Source: a virus | IMG/VR virus record: IMGVR_UViG_3300038856_000027 | Coordinates: 1-20,683 of that record | Length of the DNA stretch: 20,683 nucleotides | Reading direction: 5' to 3' (one strand) | Part shown: piece after piece, positions 1-7,940 of the stretch | Position numbering within the stretch: the stretch's first letter is position 1 | How the letters are laid out: every line of letters begins with the position of its first letter | Translations under genes and position numbers: made by a program | The notes under the pieces: generated by a model | What the model was told of the DNA's origin: nothing | Seen by the model: the letters and a program-made list of their open reading frames with translations, nothing else | Databases searched by the model: none

Positions 1-195
1 CGCATCCGCAGCATTGCCGTGATTGTGTCGCGTGGACCCAACGCGCGGGCCGCCGGCTGCCGGCTGTCCGCCGGAGAAGATTTCAGCCGTAACGCCTAGT
101 TCAGGCAGAAACGACAGCGCACTTGCAAGCTGCGGAGATAGCGGCTGGCTGCGTATTGCGCCCTGATTGGCGTAACGTAGATAAGATGGTTGCAT
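1..195 (-). CDS. Probable M15-type peptidoglycan peptidase, N-terminal part (runs off left edge)
   Basis: This open frame of 65 codons starts at an ATG 12 bases after the preceding gene and has no stop before the window edge, so only the N-terminus is seen. It begins MQPSYLRYANQGAIRSQPL. Near the edge it carries SGGQ followed by GSTRHNHGNAADA. That resembles the zinc-binding S-x-x-H-x-x-G-x-A-x-D signature of M15/VanY-like peptidases, which cleave D-Ala or cross-link peptide bonds in peptidoglycan. As the next gene after an ejection-type protein it could be a virion-associated lysin that opens the cell wall during DNA entry, or the endolysin. The motif is clear but the catalytic domain is cut off, so the family call is an inference. 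No strong ribosome binding site is visible. Confidence 0.6.
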   Translation of the reverse strand, partial: MQPSYLRYANQGAIRSQPLSPQLASALSFLPELGVTAEIFSGGQPAAGGPRVGSTRHNHGNAADA

Positions 196-207
196 TACCG
201 AAATCGC

Positions 208-1092
208 CTAGTAAGGACCGATAATCTGCCCCGGACCCCACAAGGAACCGGCTGCCATTGCCGGGCCTGCCGGGTTGCCGAACAGGGTGGATGCGAGCGA
301 AACACCGCCCAAAATGGCCTGAAGCGGGCTGCTGCCGCCCGATTGCGTCTGTGTCTGTGTCCCGAAACCGGAACCGCCGCCGCCCGTCGGGTTGATGATA
401 CCGGCATATTTCGACAGGTCCGACCACGGGGCGTTTGCCTGTTCCTGCTCGAAGCCGCGATAGGCCCCGCCGATCTGCGCCAGTTTCGCCGGGTCCGAGT
501 ACCGCATTTCATTGACGGATGGTGCAAGGGATGCGCCCTGAAGCGCCTGTTGCTGTCCTTGCGCATTGGCCCCGAACAACTGGTTGGCCGCGCCCATCTG
601 GTTCTGGACCTGCTGGTTATAATCGCCATAGCGCATGTTGTTCATCATTTCGCCTATACCGCGTGTCAGTTCGCCGGTATTGTAGGCGTTGCCGCCACCG
701 CGTCCGAGGCCCTGGGACGTCGATTTGACGGATTCCGTGATGTCCTGCGTGTTCTGGCTGATGATGTCGTCCAGATACGGGTTGCCGCCGCTGAGATATT
801 GGCCTGTCGCATACGGCATGAGCGATCCGGCAACGTCTTGCTGCTGCTGGTTCATGCCGCCGGACGAGACAATGTCATTGACAGCGCCGGGAGCCGACGA
901 TGCAAGCGGGCTGCCCTGGTTGGCAATCCCCGTCATCTGTTCAAGCGCCTGCGTCTGTAGCTGGTTCGGATCTACGAAAGACGAACCTTGCCCGTAAATA
1001 TCGGACGCCTCGCCCAGGATTTCCTTGAGATAAGGTTCTGCCGGTTTCCACGGCCTGCTCTCTTGAGTTGTTGTCGTATCGCCACCGGGCAT
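208..1092 (-). CDS. Internal virion / DNA ejection-like protein
   Basis: A 294-aa protein rich in Gln, Asn, Gly, Ser and Ala. It begins MPGGDTTTTQESRPWKPAEP, a start of a type found on podophage proteins encoded near the tail genes. The middle (about residues 60-215) is Q/N-rich and probably helical. The C-terminal third is glycine-rich and then turns hydrophobic (SPLQAILGGVSLASTLFG, about 255-272). This layout, a helical body plus a glycine-rich hydrophobic end, is usual for proteins stored in the capsid and ejected to form a channel across the envelope. Its place after the tail proteins and before a peptidase supports that role. The ATG follows the previous stop by one base. No enzymatic motif is seen, and the ejection role is inferred from composition and position. 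Confidence 0.55.
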   Translation of the reverse strand: MPGGDTTTTQESRPWKPAEPYLKEILGEASDIYGQGSSFVDPNQLQTQALEQMTGIANQGSPLASSAPGAVNDIVSSGGMNQQQQDVAGSLMPYATGQYLSGGNPYLDDIISQNTQDITESVKSTSQGLGRGGGNAYNTGELTRGIGEMMNNMRYGDYNQQVQNQMGAANQLFGANAQGQQQALQGASLAPSVNEMRYSDPAKLAQIGGAYRGFEQEQANAPWSDLSKYAGIINPTGGGGSGFGTQTQTQSGGSSPLQAILGGVSLASTLFGNPAGPAMAAGSLWGPGQIIGPY

Positions 1093-1093
1093 T

Positions 1094-1498
1094 TCAAGTC
1101 TCCATTTCGATAACGTGGCGCACCGGTTTCAATCCAAGTGCGCGGCCCCATCCGGGGCGGCCTTCTGCAACCATGATTTTGCAATCTTCTTCGCGGCCAT
1201 GCCGTTTCATTTCTTCGGTAAACGTCTCAAGCCATTTGTGCATACTGTTTCCGGCAAGGCCGATAATCCTTAATCTCCGGCCTTCCATCCACTCTTCAAC
1301 GCCCGTGAACGCTACGCCCAAGGGCGTCTTGTCCTCTGCAATGACCCACATCACGGAATTGCCATTGATGGCAGTCTGGAGCATCTTTTGCGGGTTTGTC
1401 CCGCCGGAGCCGCGTGAAAATATCTTGCTGACGAAATGCGCCAGGACCGTTGCCGTCTTGGCAACCTCGTCTGGAGCGACGGCCAGAACCCGTATCAT
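1094..1498 (-). CDS. GNAT-like acetyltransferase-fold phage protein (T7 gp13-like position)
   Basis: A 134-aa protein beginning MIRVLAVAPDEV. It contains VMWVIAEDKTPLGVAFTGVE (about residues 49-68) followed by RRLRIIGLAGNSMHKWLETF. The strand pattern and the G-x-A-containing core resemble GNAT-fold proteins. Similar small proteins in podophages lie between tail and internal-virion genes and are related to T7 gp13-type proteins, which are needed for particle assembly. A classical acetyl-CoA loop (Q/RxxGxG/A) is not clearly present: IIGLAGNS is the closest match. It may therefore be a structural relative rather than an active enzyme. The start codon overlaps the previous stop as ATGA, implying translational coupling. 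The GNAT assignment is by recognition and is moderately sure. Confidence 0.5.
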   Translation of the reverse strand: MIRVLAVAPDEVAKTATVLAHFVSKIFSRGSGGTNPQKMLQTAINGNSVMWVIAEDKTPLGVAFTGVEEWMEGRRLRIIGLAGNSMHKWLETFTEEMKRHGREEDCKIMVAEGRPGWGRALGLKPVRHVIEMET

Positions 1499-1860
1499 AT
1501 ACCCCCGACACCGATTGTCTTGGGCTGTTCGAAATAGGTTGCCGTCAAGTGAACTTCGTCAGCCGTCCCGATGGTGAAGCGCAGTTTTTCCGTGCGCGCC
1601 AACGTGAACGGTGTTTCAATCTCCACGACACCGGATGCCGGGACCGGGTATTGATAAATCTGGTAGAACGAATTGGACCCGTCATATCGCTCCACGGTCG
1701 CTGCGACCGTTGAGCCTGTGTTCAGATTGGCGATTATCAGGCCAAGGACGGTCACCGAGCGGTCAGAAGGAGCCGTAATGACGTCAGTGACGTTCGTGTT
1801 CGCAGGGGCGCTGTATGCCGTCTTGATGTCTGTGCCGGGATCGACGGTGAAAGTGCTCAT
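1495..1860 (-). CDS. Small virion protein, hypothetical
   Basis: A 121-aa protein beginning MSTFTVDPGTDIKTAYSAPA and rich in Thr, Val and Ala, with alternating hydrophobic and polar residues that suggest an all-beta fold (for example VTVLGLIIANLNTGSTVAAT at about 36-55). It has no cysteine, no signal peptide and no catalytic motif. Its ATG directly abuts the TGA of the upstream gene, and its own stop overlaps the next start as ATGA, so it is locked into the tail-gene operon. A beta-rich head or tail accessory protein is the most likely identity. I do not recognise a named family. Confidence 0.6.
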   Translation of the reverse strand: MSTFTVDPGTDIKTAYSAPANTNVTDVITAPSDRSVTVLGLIIANLNTGSTVAATVERYDGSNSFYQIYQYPVPASGVVEIETPFTLARTEKLRFTIGTADEVHLTATYFEQPKTIGVGGI

Positions 1861-2730
1861 TCAAACCACCAATGCCAAGTAACCGGAAGCCTCGGCAAAT
1901 ACCGGTGCTGTGTTGGCGTCACAAACTGCCCGGATGCGCCAGTCATGGTTCTTCGGGACAACGCGGTAAGGAGCGAAATCGAACGGTGTCGGGTTTTGCG
2001 CAGCGACAATCAAGACAATATCCCTGCCCATTGGCCTCCAAACGCCACCGTTGAACACGTCTCGCATTTCCATGCGCACCACGATTTCAGCCGCGTTGCC
2101 GGGATTGCTGCCGACGCCCGCAGTCATCTGCGTGATAATCCAGTAATCCTGTGACGATATTGAAGTTGCAGACTTCTCAGACTGTGTTTCCCCGGCTGTC
2201 AACAAGAGTTTGGTGGCCGCCGGCACGGTGGGAGTGCCGGAACCTACCCCGCCCGCGTCGTCATAGACAAACAGTGTGCCCGCCAGGGCCGTTTGTGGGC
2301 TATTGAACGTGCCGCTGTTCTTGATATAAAGCCGGTTGGCCCTTGCAAGCGGCGTGGTCAGCGTCACCTTGGTCTGTCCGTCGCTGGCATCTGTCGTGGC
2401 GTCTTGGGACACAAACGTCAGGTTGCCGGAGCCGTCTATCGTATGCCCCTCAATGGTAACCGTCTTGCTTTGATCGGCAGAATTGCTGGACGAAATGCTA
2501 TCTATCAAGTCGGTTGAAACAAACGTCTCGTTAATCTCCGAACCCTGGAATTCCGAAACGGTCTCGAACGCCGTAGCAACAGACAGATTGCGCCCGAATT
2601 TGTTGAGCGGTTTGGCTTTTTCGACAACCGAAACATTGTCACCATACTCATTGAAAATGAAGTTGATGGCTTCCGCTATATTAGGGTCGTTGACATCGAA
2701 ATTCGGATAAGGCGGGATAACGCGAACCAT
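1861..2730 (-). CDS. Hypothetical virion (tail-region) protein
   Basis: A 289-aa protein beginning MVRVIPPYPNFDVNDPNIAE. A helical N-terminal segment (about residues 13-30) is followed by a long Ser/Thr/Gly/Ala/Val-rich part with the look of stacked beta sandwiches (for example VTIEGHTIDGSGNLTFVSQD at about 90-109). The C-terminal stretch contains DWRIRAVCDANTAPVFAEAS. No enzymatic motif is visible. The start overlaps the stop of the propeller-like gene by one base (TGATG), which suggests reinitiation after that protein. From composition and position it is likely a tail or head-surface component. I do not recognise a named family, so no more specific function is claimed. Confidence 0.6.
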   Translation of the reverse strand: MVRVIPPYPNFDVNDPNIAEAINFIFNEYGDNVSVVEKAKPLNKFGRNLSVATAFETVSEFQGSEINETFVSTDLIDSISSSNSADQSKTVTIEGHTIDGSGNLTFVSQDATTDASDGQTKVTLTTPLARANRLYIKNSGTFNSPQTALAGTLFVYDDAGGVGSGTPTVPAATKLLLTAGETQSEKSATSISSQDYWIITQMTAGVGSNPGNAAEIVVRMEMRDVFNGGVWRPMGRDIVLIVAAQNPTPFDFAPYRVVPKNHDWRIRAVCDANTAPVFAEASGYLALVV

Positions 2731-4220
2731 CAGAAGCGTCCCGTCCGCTTGCCCACTGGCATTTCAACGCCCGTTGCATGTTCCCAAGCAGTCGCTGCCG
2801 GTATCCTAACCCTGAACCTGTGCAAGCGCGCATCTCTCATGCCGGGGATAAGCCCATGCGATTCCTGCGCCGCCTCGCCTGTCCATGTGCGGTCGTCGCC
2901 ATGGGTCTCCTTGCCGCCAATCTGCCCGTAAAGGCCGTCAGCGTCGATTACAGGGCGGAAACCGTTGACAAAGGCCCTTCTACCCTCTCCGCCTACAATA
3001 TGGTCTGACGTCTCTAATACGGCCTCCAGCGGCGTACCGGAGAAGAACCCAAGCGTGTTGTCCGTGCCGAAACCGCCAAGGCCGGGACGCCCGCCTTTCC
3101 ATTGCCTTGAATCCAGCGCGGCGGGAATGGAATCGACCGTGGCATAACTCAACGTCGTCTCAAGCTCGTCCATCGTGTAGCCCGGTGTCGTTGCCGTCAC
3201 GAAGCCTTGCAAATCTATCTCGATATAGGACCAGCGGTTCATCGTCACGGAGTAGGCCAGAACCTTGTCCGTTGTCCCCGTGCCGCCTTCCGCGTTGCCT
3301 GAGCGGTAGCGCCAGAAAATGTTCTTTGTCACCGGGTCGGCAATACCCTGAACGCGCTCCAGAAAGTCCAGATCGACATCCCCAAGGAAAAACCGGTCCA
3401 CCCGCTCATCCCCGATTGGAACCGGGTTGCGGTTATCCAGTTGTGCAAAGCCGCTTTCTGACAGGTAATAGACCATGCCCCCGTACTGGACGATGGAACC
3501 CGGCGCGATAACCGCTGCTACTTCATCGCCCTTGGATGACGACGGGATGATTTCATCAAAGCGGAACACCGCCCTGTTACCCGGCAAAAATGTCATGCGC
3601 CACCAGCCGGACGTGGTTGCGATAAATGCACCCGTTTCATCCCCGGCTATCCCGGTGACAAACCCTGGTATGGGCAAATCCTGGTAATCCGACAGGTCCG
3701 TGCCCGCCGTCCAGCCGGTTGCGTCCTCAATGGCCGACCACTGCACCCGCTTGGGGTTGTTTGCAATGCCCGCAAGGACGACAAAGCCCGCTGCACGGCC
3801 AATATATGACGCCTGTGGGGGTGAACCACTCAGGTCCGCGAAATTGCCCGCAGCACCCGCCGTAATGGCTTGCACAGGGTCTCCGACATTGGTTGCAAGG
3901 ATGGTGTCGCCGAATTGCAGGAAATACCAGGTATCGGAGGATGCGAGATTATAGGTATCCGTGGTTTTGGACTTCTCGTCCCAACTTGTCCCGCTCAACG
4001 TATAAAGGTTGTCGCTGATCCCGGCGTAAAAATAATAGTTGCCCTGTGTTCCACGCGCGAGGATGCCACCCCTTGCCCGTTCGCTCAATGCTGCCGAGTA
4101 GGCACTGAGGGAAGGCATGGGGCCGTATGTCTTGGCCTGTACCAGTACATTGCGGATGGCATCGCTCGCCGCAGGATCGGTATCGGCGCGGTCTGGTGCG
4201 AATTCGGCAAATGGAAGCAT
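2730..4220 (-). CDS. Podovirus tail protein, probable beta-propeller (P22 gp10-like position)
   Basis: A 496-aa protein beginning MLPFAEFAPDRADTDPAASD, followed by AYSAALSERARGGILARGTQ and repeated blade-like blocks (YYFYAGISDNLYTLSG, WYFLQFGDTILATNVGD, AAGFVVLAGIANNPKRVQWS, GGMVYYLSESGFAQLDN). The regular Trp/Tyr and Gly-Asp repeats suggest a beta-propeller. The N-terminus is typical of podophage proteins annotated as packaged-DNA stabilisation or tail hub proteins, and in P22 the equivalent place after gp4 holds gp10. It probably builds the short tail and closes the portal channel after packaging. It starts two bases after the adaptor stop with no strong ribosome binding site, so it is probably coupled. 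The fold and the P22 parallel are inferences from sequence pattern and gene order. Confidence 0.6.
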   Translation of the reverse strand: MLPFAEFAPDRADTDPAASDAIRNVLVQAKTYGPMPSLSAYSAALSERARGGILARGTQGNYYFYAGISDNLYTLSGTSWDEKSKTTDTYNLASSDTWYFLQFGDTILATNVGDPVQAITAGAAGNFADLSGSPPQASYIGRAAGFVVLAGIANNPKRVQWSAIEDATGWTAGTDLSDYQDLPIPGFVTGIAGDETGAFIATTSGWWRMTFLPGNRAVFRFDEIIPSSSKGDEVAAVIAPGSIVQYGGMVYYLSESGFAQLDNRNPVPIGDERVDRFFLGDVDLDFLERVQGIADPVTKNIFWRYRSGNAEGGTGTTDKVLAYSVTMNRWSYIEIDLQGFVTATTPGYTMDELETTLSYATVDSIPAALDSRQWKGGRPGLGGFGTDNTLGFFSGTPLEAVLETSDHIVGGEGRRAFVNGFRPVIDADGLYGQIGGKETHGDDRTWTGEAAQESHGLIPGMRDARLHRFRVRIPAATAWEHATGVEMPVGKRTGRF

Positions 4221-4222
4221 GG

Positions 4223-4876
4223 TCAGGAATCGTTATCGTAATCATAGTACCGGTTGTTCCCGCCGATACTGGTCAGGCCCGGATCGACCGTGGCCATTGC
4301 ACGGTGCTGTTGGGCAATGATGTTGCGAACCGATGGCAGGCCGGCTTGCAGGATGGATGCATATTTCGCTACCCGGTCGTCGTCCTCCGTATACATACCT
4401 CCCCACATGATACAGGCCGCCAGATAGACGTCTGGATGGTTGGTGAGCAGCCAGTTTGTCGTAGCACTATCGGATAGGGTGAAGCGTTCCCGGTATTGAA
4501 AACGGAAGGAGTAGGCTTGGTCGCACGGACGGTTGAAATTGATTTCCTCGTCGTCGCTGTCGTAGGACCACATCTCCGGTTCATCGGATGTGCTGTCATA
4601 GGCGAACGTGTTCTTTTTCGTCAGCCTGATTTCATCGCCGGAACTGGTTTCCGTGAGATAAAGCGCCATCGGTTCGACAATCGACAGGGACGAGACGTCA
4701 ATGGTTCGGCTGTCTACCGTGCCCGTCAGCGTTGCCTCTTCCTCCACCGGGTTCAGTTCCCGGTTCAGATGCGATTCCGCAAGCGTCACCCAGTCGGCAA
4801 CGTTGCCAGTCACGTCAGACCGGTGCATCCAGTCTGAGACGGCTGCCTTGAGTTCATCGTATGTGCTGAGTGCCAT
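4223..4876 (-). CDS. Head-tail adaptor / tail accessory protein (phage adaptor family, P22 gp4-like)
   Basis: A 217-aa protein beginning MALSTYDELKAAVSDWMHRS, then WVTLAESHLNRELNP, the helical signature of the phage head-tail adaptor proteins that bind under the portal ring in podoviruses. The middle is beta-rich and acidic (DEPEMWSYDSDDEEINF), and helices return in the C-terminal part (TNHPDVYLAACIMWGGMYTE, then a helix ending near IIAQQHRAMA). The family is normally about 170-220 aa, so this is full length. GGAG lies eight bases before the ATG, inside the end of the glycosyltransferase gene. It is flanked by that gene and the propeller-like tail protein. Role: bridging portal and tail after DNA packaging. 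Confidence 0.78.
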   Translation of the reverse strand: MALSTYDELKAAVSDWMHRSDVTGNVADWVTLAESHLNRELNPVEEEATLTGTVDSRTIDVSSLSIVEPMALYLTETSSGDEIRLTKKNTFAYDSTSDEPEMWSYDSDDEEINFNRPCDQAYSFRFQYRERFTLSDSATTNWLLTNHPDVYLAACIMWGGMYTEDDDRVAKYASILQAGLPSVRNIIAQQHRAMATVDPGLTSIGGNNRYYDYDNDS

Positions 4877-4879
4877 TGT

Positions 4880-6238
4880 TCAGGCTCCAAGGCGGCCTAT
4901 TACAAACGGGCGCGGCCCGTTCTTGATTGTTTCCCATTGCCCCGGACCCTGCATGTCCCTGATATCGTCAAGGATAGCGATGGCACCGGGCTTGACGATG
5001 CCGCGACCGAGATTGTCCTTGCGCAGCATCCATAGCCGGTCAACGTTGCGTACTTCAAGCCCAACCGGGCTGACAAGATGGTCGTCGCTTATCGAGCCTG
5101 AGCGGCGCGGCCCGTCAACAACCATCATGTCGGCTTCAATGCCGTCCAGTGCTTCCCCGACATTGTACCAACTGCCGTTCATGGGCGCGACACGGATATC
5201 AGCCTCAAGGCTGTGTTCGGTCATTATCGCATCACATTCTTCTGCCCATTTGCCGGATTCCTCAATCGCGATAACCTTGCGGCCCGTCGATGCCAGGATA
5301 ATGGTTGAAAGGCCCGTGCCGCACTCCAGTATTGTAGCGTCCTCGTCTAACGACATGGCCATCTGCCAAGCCGAGAACAGGAACTCCGGCCTACATGCCC
5401 ATGGCTTGTTTCCGTAGGCATTGGCCAGCCGGTAGAAATCTGCGATATTGGGCTTTTCGGTCTTGAGAAAGATTTTCAGGACATCCCCGAAATCTTCCTT
5501 GTACATCGGGACAGGGTCTCCGCTGCCGGTCGTGTGGTTTACCGCATTATCCGGGTTTGCCAGATATTCGGAGAAATTGCCCCTCCACATATTTTCCCCG
5601 ATGTGGCCCAATGTCAGGGTCGGGTCAATGTGGATCTTGCCGCCGGCTGCAATCCATTTGCGGCAGAACGTGACGTCACCGCCATCATAGGAGTGATCTG
5701 TATAACAGCGCTCGAAAAAGCGCCTGCTCTGGTTGAGGGTGCCGACTTCGTAATAATTGGGAGACAGGGTTTCGAAAACGCTCCGGGGGATGCGCATGAA
5801 CCCGGTTGGTGCATAGGATACGCTGAGCAATGCCTTGCGGTGTTTCGCGCTCTTGATGCCGCCTTCGACCAACCGCCCGACAGGGAATTCCCCGCTGTTC
5901 GATTTATACCGGTATGCACCGGCTACAACGTCGCTGGTCTTGTGTTGGATCAGCTTCAGGAACGCATCCGGTTCCCACATCATGTCCGCGTCGATGAACA
6001 CCAGATCCGTGCATTGCGTATTTTCAAGGAAATCGCGCACCATTTCATTTCGCCCGTCATCAACGTGGCAGTTGTTGAACATGATGTTGATGGTATGCGG
6101 GATATGATGTCTGGTCAGTTCCGAGACAGTCTTTGCCAAGCTGAGCGCATAGCCCGCCTTGACGCTCTCATAAGCAGCGGTTGCGATATAGACAGACTGT
6201 CCGACCGTTTCCAGGCCAGCGGCACGATATGACGGCAT
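4880..6238 (-). CDS. Fused GT-A glycosyltransferase and class I SAM-methyltransferase-like protein
   Basis: A 452-aa two-domain protein. Residues about 15-225 look like a GT-A glycosyltransferase: an N-terminal strand VYIATAAYES, the metal-binding DxD motif in LVFIDADMMWEPD (DAD at 83-85), an acceptor segment SYAPTGFMRIPRSVF, and the late GGDVTFCRKW...LTLGHIG block with the second metal/catalytic positions. Residues about 270-450 look like a Rossmann methyltransferase: ATILECGTGLSTIILA (301-316, SAM-binding motif I), KVIAIEES (motif II) and MMVVDGPRR (371-379, motif IV-like). The ATG is preceded by AGGAG. It sits among assembly genes between a coat-accessory gene and the head-tail adaptor, so the likely target is a virion protein or a host surface glycan made during late infection. 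The substrate cannot be read from the sequence. Confidence 0.75.
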   Translation of the reverse strand: MPSYRAAGLETVGQSVYIATAAYESVKAGYALSLAKTVSELTRHHIPHTINIMFNNCHVDDGRNEMVRDFLENTQCTDLVFIDADMMWEPDAFLKLIQHKTSDVVAGAYRYKSNSGEFPVGRLVEGGIKSAKHRKALLSVSYAPTGFMRIPRSVFETLSPNYYEVGTLNQSRRFFERCYTDHSYDGGDVTFCRKWIAAGGKIHIDPTLTLGHIGENMWRGNFSEYLANPDNAVNHTTGSGDPVPMYKEDFGDVLKIFLKTEKPNIADFYRLANAYGNKPWACRPEFLFSAWQMAMSLDEDATILECGTGLSTIILASTGRKVIAIEESGKWAEECDAIMTEHSLEADIRVAPMNGSWYNVGEALDGIEADMMVVDGPRRSGSISDDHLVSPVGLEVRNVDRLWMLRKDNLGRGIVKPGAIAILDDIRDMQGPGQWETIKNGPRPFVIGRLGA

Positions 6239-6289
6239 TGCATCTCCTTGTGTGTGAAATGGGAGGGGCCGAAACCCCTCCCGGTTGGT

Positions 6290-6628
6290 TTACGAACTGG
6301 CGAACAGTCCGAGTGCGCGCAGTTTGGTAATCAACTGGTTGATGGCAACGGCCTGCGCCGCGCTATCGGTAATAAGCCTGTTGATTGCCTCTGCCTGCAA
6401 CTGCGAATCGACCAGAACCGCCTCAACAGCGGTCGTGTTGACCGTAGTGCCGTTATAGGCGGTTGTAATTGCGGTTGAATCGACCGTGGTAATGGCAGTG
6501 GAATCGACAGTCGTCACAACCGCCTGCTTCGCCGTTACGGTTGTTACACCGAAAAAGCTGCCTTTTTCGCCGCTGCGAAACACCACGGACCCATCCGGGC
6601 CGCCGTCGCTGAGATATTGAATAGCCAT
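6290..6628 (-). CDS. Small head fiber-like virion protein
   Basis: A 112-aa protein beginning MAIQYLSDGGPDGSVVFRSG, an N-terminus common to small proteins encoded just after the coat gene in many phages. The middle is Thr/Val/Ala-rich and contains a perfect tandem repeat of VDSTAITT (residues 41-48 and 49-56). The C-terminal third is helical (QLQAEAINRLITDSAAQAVA, then INQLITKLRALGLF) and probably trimerises as a coiled coil. This fits a short fiber or decoration protein on the capsid. GGAG lies six bases before the ATG. There is a 51-base gap to the glycosyltransferase start. The fiber role is inferred from the domain layout. Confidence 0.55.
   Translation of the reverse strand: MAIQYLSDGGPDGSVVFRSGEKGSFFGVTTVTAKQAVVTTVDSTAITTVDSTAITTAYNGTTVNTTAVEAVLVDSQLQAEAINRLITDSAAQAVAINQLITKLRALGLFASS
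6461..6508 (-). repeat. Two tandem 24-bp in-frame repeats encoding VDSTAITT
   Basis: Two adjacent 24-base units encode identical octapeptides within the small fiber-like gene. The DNA copies differ at a few third-codon positions, so the protein repeat is conserved better than the DNA. The unit is in frame, so copy-number change by slippage would lengthen or shorten the protein shaft without breaking it. Confidence 0.8.
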
Positions 6629-6652
6629 TTCAGGCTCCTTTCAAGGTTGGGG

Positions 6653-7906
6653 TTAGGCTACATCAGCCATGAGCGATGCACGGACTGCCATGCGCGGATC
6701 AATACAATCCACGCCGTACAGAACATCAAGACGCCAGTTGGACACGTCGTTGATGCCATCAAAGTAGGGGATAACCCTGACCGAGATGCCCTTGTAAGAC
6801 CGCCTTCCGACATCAACCGCTCCCGGTGGACTCACCATCGGAACCATAGTCAGCGCGAACGCATTCTTATGGAAGAACAGAGATTGCGGGAAGTTGGTGG
6901 ACGCCGTGCCCTGATAGGTGACGGTGTTGCTGTTGAGGTCGGACTCGCCGAAATCAACGTTCTTCTGCGCACCGGAACCGATGAGCGGCGGCCAGATGGA
7001 AAGGTCACCCTCCGTCGTTGCGGTGAACGTGGCATCCGCCATGACGACGAACTGCTTGAGATGGCCCAAGCGCGCCTTGGACACGGGATTGACATCCCAT
7101 GCGCCATCGATTTCAAGGATATCGCCCTTCTTGAAGGTCGAACCGCTGACCACGTTATCGAAGTGAACGGTTGCAGTCGTTGCATCCTTGTAGGTCGCCC
7201 ACGTATGCGTGGTGGCCGTCAGGGCCTGGTCCGTCAGGTCCGTGCCCGTTCTCGTGCCGGTCGTGTGCGTCGGCACATTCTGCGACATGTAGGTGTCGAC
7301 ACCGCCAACCATGCCGAGACGTGCAGAGCGATAGGCCCCGCGCGCCGCGTCCTGGATATAAAGGCCGGTCTGGGAACCAAGCAGTTCCCAATGGTTATCC
7401 GGGCTCAGAACGGCGTTTCGTCCCTCCTGCGGGATGGAGCAATTGTCCATCAGTTTCGGTGCAAGAGAGAAGTCGGCAAACGAATCCATACCACCAGACG
7501 GCAACGTGACATGACGGGGAACTTCGTTGTAAAGCCCCATGACGTCCGTATCAATCTGGTTGGCAAGCTGGATCATGGCCGGCTTGATGACACGCTCCGA
7601 AAGTGCGCCAATCTGCAAGGTCAGGTCTTCCGACGTGAACTTGAAGTCAATGCCTTTCTGCTTGTCAACGGTAACGGTCGTCTTGCCTTCGACAACGTCC
7701 TGGATATCGGCCACGCGGCCATCTCGGACAGTGAAGTCAGTCGGCCTGCGGATGGACACTGCTTCGCCCACCTTGTAGCCGTTTGGCTTCTTGTCGAATT
7801 CGTTTTCATAACCGCGATGGACGAGATTCGCCATCACGCAGTTGTTTTCCAATATCATCACCGCTTCTTTGGCAATGATATCAGCAGTCAGTGTAGTGTT
7901 GGACAT
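6653..7906 (-). CDS. Major capsid (coat) protein, P22 coat family
   Basis: A 417-aa protein taken from the ATG that gives MSNTTLTADIIAKEAVMILE. AAGGA lies eight bases upstream, whereas the frame eight codons further up has no better signal. The N-terminal sequence, then NLVHRGYENEFDKKPNGYKV and SIRRPTDFTVRDG, is characteristic of P22 gp5-type coat proteins with the HK97 fold. Later blocks such as GIDFKFTSEDLTL and the C-terminal VRVIPYFDGINDVSNWRLD with DVLYGVDCIDPRMAVR agree with this. Length fits the family (P22 coat is about 430 aa). It lies directly after the scaffolding gene, the usual P22 order. It builds the icosahedral shell with the scaffold and is expected to be the most abundant late protein. 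Confidence 0.9.
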   Translation of the reverse strand: MSNTTLTADIIAKEAVMILENNCVMANLVHRGYENEFDKKPNGYKVGEAVSIRRPTDFTVRDGRVADIQDVVEGKTTVTVDKQKGIDFKFTSEDLTLQIGALSERVIKPAMIQLANQIDTDVMGLYNEVPRHVTLPSGGMDSFADFSLAPKLMDNCSIPQEGRNAVLSPDNHWELLGSQTGLYIQDAARGAYRSARLGMVGGVDTYMSQNVPTHTTGTRTGTDLTDQALTATTHTWATYKDATTATVHFDNVVSGSTFKKGDILEIDGAWDVNPVSKARLGHLKQFVVMADATFTATTEGDLSIWPPLIGSGAQKNVDFGESDLNSNTVTYQGTASTNFPQSLFFHKNAFALTMVPMVSPPGAVDVGRRSYKGISVRVIPYFDGINDVSNWRLDVLYGVDCIDPRMAVRASLMADVA

Positions 7907-7922
7907 GGTATTGGTCCTTCGG

Positions 7923-7940
7923 GCCGGCACTCAGGCCGGC
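7923..7940 (-). promoter_or_regulatory. GCCGGC hairpin in the coat gene leader
   Basis: The 78-base gap between scaffold and coat genes contains two copies of the self-complementary hexamer GCCGGC, six bases apart, within a near-perfect 12-bp direct repeat (7923-7934 and 7935-7946). In RNA they can pair into a six-bp all-GC stem about 17 bases before the coat start codon, just upstream of its AAGGA. It could protect the coat message 5' end after processing. No T-run follows, so it is not an intrinsic terminator. Confidence 0.4.

Noticed and set aside
190-960. Plus-strand frame of 256 codons opposite the ejection-like gene
   Set aside because: It is a shadow of the minus-strand gene with an Arg/Ala/Cys-rich translation, no ribosome binding site and no operon context.
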